Of a stretch of DNA of 45,458 nucleotides, positions 42,440 through 45,458 are shown piece by piece. Position numbers and translations under genes: made by a program. The stretch's first letter is position 1. Each line of letters starts with the position of its first letter. The DNA comes from HIMB59 sp038124765 (lineage in GTDB: Bacteria; Pseudomonadota; Alphaproteobacteria; HIMB59), in assembly GCA_038124765.1 (NCBI GenBank), contig JAYPCO010000005.1:1-45458 (forward strand), written 5' to 3'. The notes beneath the pieces were generated by a model. The model saw nothing but the letters and a program-made list of their open reading frames with translations, did no database searches and had not been told where the DNA came from.

Positions 42440-43010
42440 ATGAATATCAAGACTTGTTTCGGAATTTCGAGTTGCAAAGGTGGGGTTGGGAAGTCCACTG
42501 TGGCTTGTAATATTGCCATTACCCTTGCAAATCAGGGTTTTGAAGTTGGTTTATTAGATGCAGATATCTACGGACCCAGTGTCCCTACTCTTCTTGGAAT
42601 TGGTGATAAACAACCAGAAGTTGTCGATGGGAAATTTGTTCCTTACGAAGTGTTTGGTATTAAAGCCATGTCAATTGGCTTTCTAGTCAACGAGGATCAA
42701 GCGGTTGTTTGGAGAGGTCCCATGCTCGCAAAAGGCTTAGATGGTTTAATTAATAAAACTAATTGGGGAGATNNNNNNNNNNNNNNNNNNNNNNNNNNNN
42801 NNNNNNNNNNNNNNNNNNNNNNNNNNNNNNNNNNNNNNNNNNNNNNNNNNNNNNNNNNNNNNNNNNNNNNNNATTGAAGAGCTTCCTTTTAATTTAAATA
42901 TTCCTAAAAGCTGTGATGAAGGTAAGCCTTATTGCTTTGACTATAAAGATCAATACTCAGAGCGATTTGAAAAGATTTCTAAAAGAATTACTGAGAAATA
43001 TAAAAACTAA
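42440..43010 (+). CDS. mrp: Mrp/NBP35-type Fe-S carrier ATPase (interrupted by an assembly gap)
   Basis: P-loop scaffold that transfers Fe-S clusters. The first 111 codons start MNIKTCFGISSCKGGVGKST with the deviant Walker A KGGVGKST and continue through DADIYGPSVP and the VVWRGPMLAKGL segment up to NWGD. After 100 N the frame resumes in a different phase with IEELPFNLNIPKSCDEGKPY and ends at the TAA at 43008-43010. Compared with the family about 115 residues are missing, far more than 100 nt, so the gap is a placeholder and the gene is probably intact in the organism. There is no N-terminal DUF59 domain. The stop overlaps the convergent thyX stop (CTAA). Confidence 0.9.
42773..42872. other. 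Scaffold gap (100 N)
   Basis: Exactly 100 undetermined bases inside mrp. The reading frame differs by one base across it, and the missing Mrp middle portion should need roughly 350 nt, so the run does not reflect true length. Confidence 0.95.
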
Positions 43011-43930
43011 ATTTTAATATTAAATTTAACTTCGAGCTCTCTTAACTCTCTAGGAGATAGCTTGTAACTTTTAGGTTCAATTTTTTTATTAGCTAATTTA
43101 TCTTTGATTAAACGTGAGGCCTCTTTGGAGAGTTGGAAAGAGTCTGAGCGGTAGTCTTCAAAAGCTTCATAAGTTAAAGGTACCCATTTTTTGAGTATCT
43201 CGACCATTTTTTCTGCATAAATTTGAATTTCATATTGAGCATGACTATCCGCTCGCAGTCTTAAGAAGTGCATTAAGTTATGCAAATCTATTTTCCAATA
43301 CCACTGAGTGTAATAATTTAACGGCAAAGTGGTTCTTGCAAGTTCTCTGGCTAAGCCCTCCCCTTCGACATACTCATCATGACTAAGCAGTTTGCCATTT
43401 AGTAAGTTTTGATAATCTTCGTATAACTGATTAGAATTTTTTTTAATTAAATTTTGTGCTTGTAATGCAAATTTTTTATCCAGTGTATTAGAACGTCCTT
43501 GTTTATTAGTTGTTGACTGAGATCCTAATTGATCTAACTCAGGAACATAAAACTCTTTATCAAGCACTGAATAACGCGCCGAATACTCGTTTACATTTGC
43601 AGTTCTATGTCTAATCCACTGCCTTGCAACAAAAATAGGTAGTTTAATATGAAATTTTATCTCACACATCTCAAAAGGAGTTGTATGCCAATGGCTTAAA
43701 AGGTATCGAATGAGACCTCTGTCCTCTCTTAATTGTTTAGTTCCCTCTCCATAAGAAACTCGTGCAGCCTGAACGATTGATTGGTCAGTTCCCATATAGT
43801 CTATTACTCGGATAAAACCGTGATCAAGGATGGGAATAGGCTTATATAAAATTTTTTCTAGTGCGGGAGAGGTTGATCTTGATGTTTTGAAAGACTTAAA
43901 TTTCGGTAATTTTGTCGTTTTTTTACTCAT
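43007..43930 (-). CDS. thyX: Flavin-dependent thymidylate synthase
   Basis: Makes dTMP from dUMP with methylene-THF, FAD and NADPH. The 307-residue protein has the ThyX signature RHR-x7-S (Arg107, His108, Arg109, Ser117 in RHRTANVNEYS) and the C-terminal LRLRADSHAQYEIQ segment that binds FAD and dUMP. Unlike ThyA it does not yield dihydrofolate. The N-terminal 25 residues are Lys/Ser/Thr-rich and extra. It is convergent with mrp (overlapping stops) and divergent from the tmRNA gene. Confidence 0.97.
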   Translation of the reverse strand: MSKKTTKLPKFKSFKTSRSTSPALEKILYKPIPILDHGFIRVIDYMGTDQSIVQAARVSYGEGTKQLREDRGLIRYLLSHWHTTPFEMCEIKFHIKLPIFVARQWIRHRTANVNEYSARYSVLDKEFYVPELDQLGSQSTTNKQGRSNTLDKKFALQAQNLIKKNSNQLYEDYQNLLNGKLLSHDEYVEGEGLARELARTTLPLNYYTQWYWKIDLHNLMHFLRLRADSHAQYEIQIYAEKMVEILKKWVPLTYEAFEDYRSDSFQLSKEASRLIKDKLANKKIEPKSYKLSPRELRELEVKFNIKI

Positions 43931-43935
43931 TGATG

Positions 43936-43964
43936 TTTAAAGGATTCACTTAATAGACTATATT
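43936..43964 (+). promoter_or_regulatory. ssrA: Predicted tmRNA promoter
   Basis: TTTAAA (43936-43941) and TATATT (43959-43964) with a 17-nt spacer lie just upstream of the acceptor part of ssrA. The predicted start near 43971 falls a few bases before the first recognisable tmRNA pairing region. Confidence 0.4.
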
Positions 43965-43982
43965 ATCTTCGTTGTTTATCAA

Positions 43983-44227
43983 CTATGGCAATAAACGCTA
44001 TATGAAATAGGTGTATCGGACTCGGGGGCGGTACCCGACACCTCCACCAAAAAATTACGGGGGTGAAATAGGCTTGACGTGCTCTGACGGATATAGTTTT
44101 TGCTCGTTGTACGCGTTTCTTCGTTATAGAAACTTTAAAATAATTGCTAACGATAATGAATTAGCACTCGCTGCCTAATCTAATTAGGTAAGCGCGGCTT
44201 TGGGGCGGCCGGGCAACAGAACGCCCC
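43983..44227 (+). ncRNA. ssrA: tmRNA, two-piece circularly permuted (alphaproteobacterial)
   Basis: Rescues stalled ribosomes. The acceptor piece comes first: T-arm stems TCGGG (44022-44026) and CCCGA (44034-44038), acceptor strand CACCTCC (44039-44045) and encoded CCA (44047-44049). A 9-nt connector (44050-44058) follows, then the coding piece starts with GGGGGTG (44059-44065), which pairs with the acceptor strand (one G-T). ATATAG (44091-44096) pairs with CTATAT (43998-44003) as the long-range helix. The tag frame encodes ANDNELALAA and is followed by a GC-rich stem (44202-44207 with 44222-44227). The 5' and 3' limits are approximate. The connector should be removed by processing, leaving two RNAs. 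Confidence 0.93.
44146..44178 (+). other. ssrA: tmRNA tag reading frame (ANDNELALAA)
   Basis: Resume codon GCT at 44146 and stop TAA at 44176-44178. The tag starts with the ANDN typical of alphaproteobacteria and ends in the LAA degron recognised by ClpXP. At ten residues it looks short for the class. Confidence 0.9.
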
Positions 44228-44241
44228 TTAAAATTTTAAAT

Positions 44242-44391
44242 ATGATCAAATCAATTTTACTCTGTATTTTAATTGCGATAATAGCAGAGCTCATATTTTA
44301 TTTTCGAAAAAGAGAAGATTTTTGGAAATATCTTAGAAATAGAATTATTTACTACATTGTTTGTATAATTGTAGTGATGTTCTTTTTTTAA
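44242..44391 (+). CDS. Small two-pass membrane protein, unknown (49 aa)
   Basis: The frame starting at the ATG at 44242 encodes MIKSILLCILIAIIAELIFY, then a basic loop RKREDFWKYLRNR, then a second hydrophobic segment ending VVMFFF. The frame is open upstream into the tmRNA gene, but those codons are tmRNA sequence. It lies only 14 nt after the terminal tmRNA stem and has no Shine-Dalgarno sequence. Hairpin-like small membrane proteins of this shape are common but not recognisable by family. It could also be chance in AT-rich DNA. Confidence 0.4.
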   Translation: MIKSILLCILIAIIAELIFYFRKREDFWKYLRNRIIYYIVCIIVVMFFF

Positions 44392-44394
44392 TTT

Positions 44395-44586
44395 TTATAA
44401 ATTTAAGGTGTAGACGCGCTGATCTTTTTTGTCCTCTAAATTTAATATTTTAAAGTTTTTAGTTTTTTCAAGTTTTTGTCCTTTAGCCGTTACAAAAGAC
44501 TTCATTTTATTAACTTCGCCTTCAGACATTTTTCTTGCGTACTTCAAAGTATGGCTTGTAGAGCCAATTTTAAATATTGTTTTCAT
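44395..44586 (-). CDS. Small hypothetical basic protein (63 aa)
   Basis: A Lys-rich soluble protein (MKTIFKIGSTSHTLKYARKM...) without membrane segment, Cys motif or recognisable fold. I prefer this strand over the opposite frame because its composition (balanced Lys/Glu/Asp with spaced hydrophobics) is protein-like, while the opposite frame is Phe/Leu/Ser-rich as expected for antisense. It is convergent with the 49-aa membrane protein (3-nt gap) and lies downstream of the MazG-like gene on the same strand. Function unknown. Confidence 0.5.
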   Translation of the reverse strand: MKTIFKIGSTSHTLKYARKMSEGEVNKMKSFVTAKGQKLEKTKNFKILNLEDKKDQRVYTLNL

Positions 44587-44624
44587 ATTTGTTTATTCGC
44601 TCCAACTAGATCGGATAGATCAGT

Positions 44625-44996
44625 CTAACTAATAAATTTTGAGAGGTCGGGTTTAAAATAATTAGGCCCTTTCATTACTTTCCCTGACTCGTTATAGATA
44701 GGTTTACCATCTGATCCTAATTTACTCATGTTCGAGTTTTGAACCTCTTCAAAGCATTTATCTAAATCAATACCAAAGGCATGACCCGCTCCATAAGTAA
44801 CATATAAAATATCTGTTAAGGCATCAGCAACTTCTAGTAAATTTTTATCTTTCATCGCCTGTTGTAGCTCTTCTAACTCTTCTTTAATCAAATCAATTCT
44901 CAATTTATTAGTTTTTTCATTGCTAAATTCGGCTTTATTTTTAACTTCTTGGCCATAGGTTTGCATGAAAAGTCTTACTTTTTCAAAGTTTGTCAT
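44625..44996 (-). CDS. MazG-like nucleotide pyrophosphohydrolase (all-alpha NTP-PPase)
   Basis: A 123-residue protein of the all-alpha NTP pyrophosphatase superfamily. The Mg-binding pattern EExxE...ExxD is seen in KEELEELQQAMKD and LEVADALTDILYV (about residues 38-67). The C-terminal SNMSKLGSDGKPIYNESGK segment resembles the group acting on (d)NTPs or modified nucleotides in phage and bacteria. It probably cleans non-canonical nucleotides; the proximity of thyX, a dTMP-producing enzyme, may be coincidental. A full AAGGAGG ribosome-binding site (45014-45008) lies 11 nt before the ATG. Confidence 0.88.
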   Translation of the reverse strand: MTNFEKVRLFMQTYGQEVKNKAEFSNEKTNKLRIDLIKEELEELQQAMKDKNLLEVADALTDILYVTYGAGHAFGIDLDKCFEEVQNSNMSKLGSDGKPIYNESGKVMKGPNYFKPDLSKFIS

Positions 44997-45007
44997 TATC
45001 GCAGAAT

Positions 45008-45014
45008 CCTCCTT
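45008..45014 (-). promoter_or_regulatory. Shine-Dalgarno sequence of the MazG-like gene
   Basis: AAGGAGG on the minus strand, complementary to the 16S rRNA 3' end, 11 nt before the start codon. Spacing is longer than ideal. Confidence 0.5.
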
Positions 45015-45081
45015 TCAATAATTATTTAAGAAGAATAACATTTGTATTTCTTTTATTGTTTAAATTAATAATATTTTAGTG

Positions 45082-45087
45082 AAGGAG
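45082..45087 (+). promoter_or_regulatory. Shine-Dalgarno sequence of the Cys-rich protein
   Basis: AAGGAG lies 5 nt before the ATG at 45093, the clearest ribosome-binding site in the window. It fixes the start of this short gene and suggests strong translation. Confidence 0.6.
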
Positions 45088-45092
45088 AGAAT

Positions 45093-45290
45093 ATGGCAAC
45101 TTACGAATGTTCTAAATGTGGAATGTCTGTGAATGCAACTTGTGGTAAGTGCAATGAACCCTTAGTGGATGATGTTTTGAAATTAGATAACGGTAAAGAA
45201 GTTCAAATTTCAAAATGCCCTAATGATCATGGAAAAATTAAATCACCGCTTTGTTGTGGACAAGACATGACCTGTTCCACCGGCAACTAA
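45093..45290 (+). CDS. Cys-rich zinc-ribbon-like small protein (65 aa)
   Basis: A 65-residue protein with Cys pairs CSKC (6-9) and CGKC (17-20), a further Cys in SKCPNDHGK, and CC and C near the C-terminus (LCCGQDMTC). The pattern suggests one or two zinc ribbons or rubredoxin-like knuckles binding Zn or Fe. I do not recognise a named family. Strong ribosome-binding site and a position directly before tRNA-Phe suggest a real, well-expressed gene. Possible roles include metal binding, redox or RNA contact; none can be assigned. Confidence 0.75.
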   Translation: MATYECSKCGMSVNATCGKCNEPLVDDVLKLDNGKEVQISKCPNDHGKIKSPLCCGQDMTCSTGN

Positions 45291-45304
45291 TTTTTACTAG
45301 CAAA

Positions 45305-45310
45305 TATAAT
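45305..45310 (+). promoter_or_regulatory. Candidate -10 box for tRNA-Phe
   Basis: A perfect TATAAT lies 29 nt before the mature tRNA, giving a short 5' leader for RNase P. No -35 match was found at 16-18 nt, so confidence is low. Confidence 0.3.
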
Positions 45311-45339
45311 ATTTATGTAATAAATATTACTCCCTATAC

Positions 45340-45415
<76 letters not shown>

Positions 45416-45458
45416 CTTCCCAAAAAAAAATTAACCTAGGTTTAATTCGTCAATTGAA

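Noticed and set aside
44202..44227. GC-rich stem after the tmRNA tag as an intrinsic terminator
   Set aside because: The stem fits the 3' pseudoknot/helix region of alphaproteobacterial tmRNA and is followed by a mixed A/T stretch, not a clean T-run; I include it in the tmRNA.
44590..44624. Repeated GATC within a short spacer as a hairpin or methylation cluster
   Set aside because: The arms pair over only about four bases; too weak to claim.
44429..44632. Plus-strand frame of 67 codons opposite the 63-aa basic protein
   Set aside because: Phe/Leu/Ser-rich composition is what antisense of a Lys/Glu-rich gene gives; the minus-strand frame is more protein-like.
45433..45442. Palindrome AACCTAGGTT after tRNA-Phe as terminator or operator
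   Set aside because: Only 10 bp, no loop, no following T-tract; chance is likely and the window ends shortly after.

Overview
The window is a strongly AT-rich, very gene-dense piece of chromosome from an alphaproteobacterium. Evidence for the class: a two-piece, circularly permuted tmRNA; a class I (archaeal-type) lysyl-tRNA synthetase; the cobS/cobT pair beside bolA and aroK/aroB; and an ilvBNC-leuA-mreBCD-mrdA-rodA run. Extreme compaction, AT richness, a photolyase and absence of mobile DNA suggest a streamlined free-living marine lineage (SAR11-like or HIMB59/AEGEAN-169-like). That placement is an inference; no rRNA is present. A run of exactly 100 N inside mrp shows that this is a scaffold.

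Layout. 44-1632 (-): an unrecognised secreted protein and a coupled 43-residue membrane peptide. 1690-8019 (mostly +): aroK, aroB, a CorC-type CBS protein, bolA (-), a J-domain protein, cobS, cobT. 8016-14037 (-): tgt, a YhhQ queuosine-precursor transporter, rpmB, a HAD hydrolase, pyrD, class I lysS, a [2Fe-2S] ferredoxin. 14149-19667 (+): ctaA, a degenerate SDR, an FeS-BCP-like photolyase that lacks the Fe-S cysteines, a normal SDR, purE, purK. 19664-27384 (both strands): pyrC, a family 9 glycosyltransferase, ygfZ, a single-chain glycyl-tRNA synthetase, an S49 peptidase, trmN6, a polyprenyl diphosphate synthase, panB, apt. 27374-42413 (-): fifteen consecutive genes, in transcription order hflK, hflC, degP, miaA, ilvB, ilvN, ilvC, leuA, mreB, mreC, mreD, mrdA, rodA, a cupin and a DUF6165-like protein. 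42440-45458: mrp (with the gap), thyX, ssrA (tmRNA), three small unrecognised proteins, a MazG-like pyrophosphohydrolase and tRNA-Phe.

The genes are almost all housekeeping: aromatic and branched-chain amino acid synthesis, nucleotide synthesis and salvage, aminoacylation, tRNA modification, cell-wall elongation, membrane protein quality control and Fe-S/haem maturation. No phage, transposon, CRISPR or secretion island was seen.

The interest lies in packing and in missing residues. Every convergent gene pair overlaps at its stop codons (7 of 7). Two divergent genes (panB/apt) share one CATG as both start codons. Several first genes of transcription units have a -10-like box 6-8 nt from the start codon, suggesting leaderless mRNAs. 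Several enzymes lack hallmark residues: Tgt three of four zinc ligands, the photolyase its Fe-S cysteines, one SDR its catalytic Tyr, MiaA its P-loop Ser/Thr. A non-homologous single-chain GlyRS sits where alphaproteobacteria usually carry glyQ/glyS. I did not find a clearly new multi-gene defence or metabolic system. The best candidates for new biology are the zinc-site-less Tgt with YhhQ, the Fe-S-less photolyase between two SDRs, the J-domain/CobS/CobT cluster, and the coupled peptide plus secreted protein at 44-1632.
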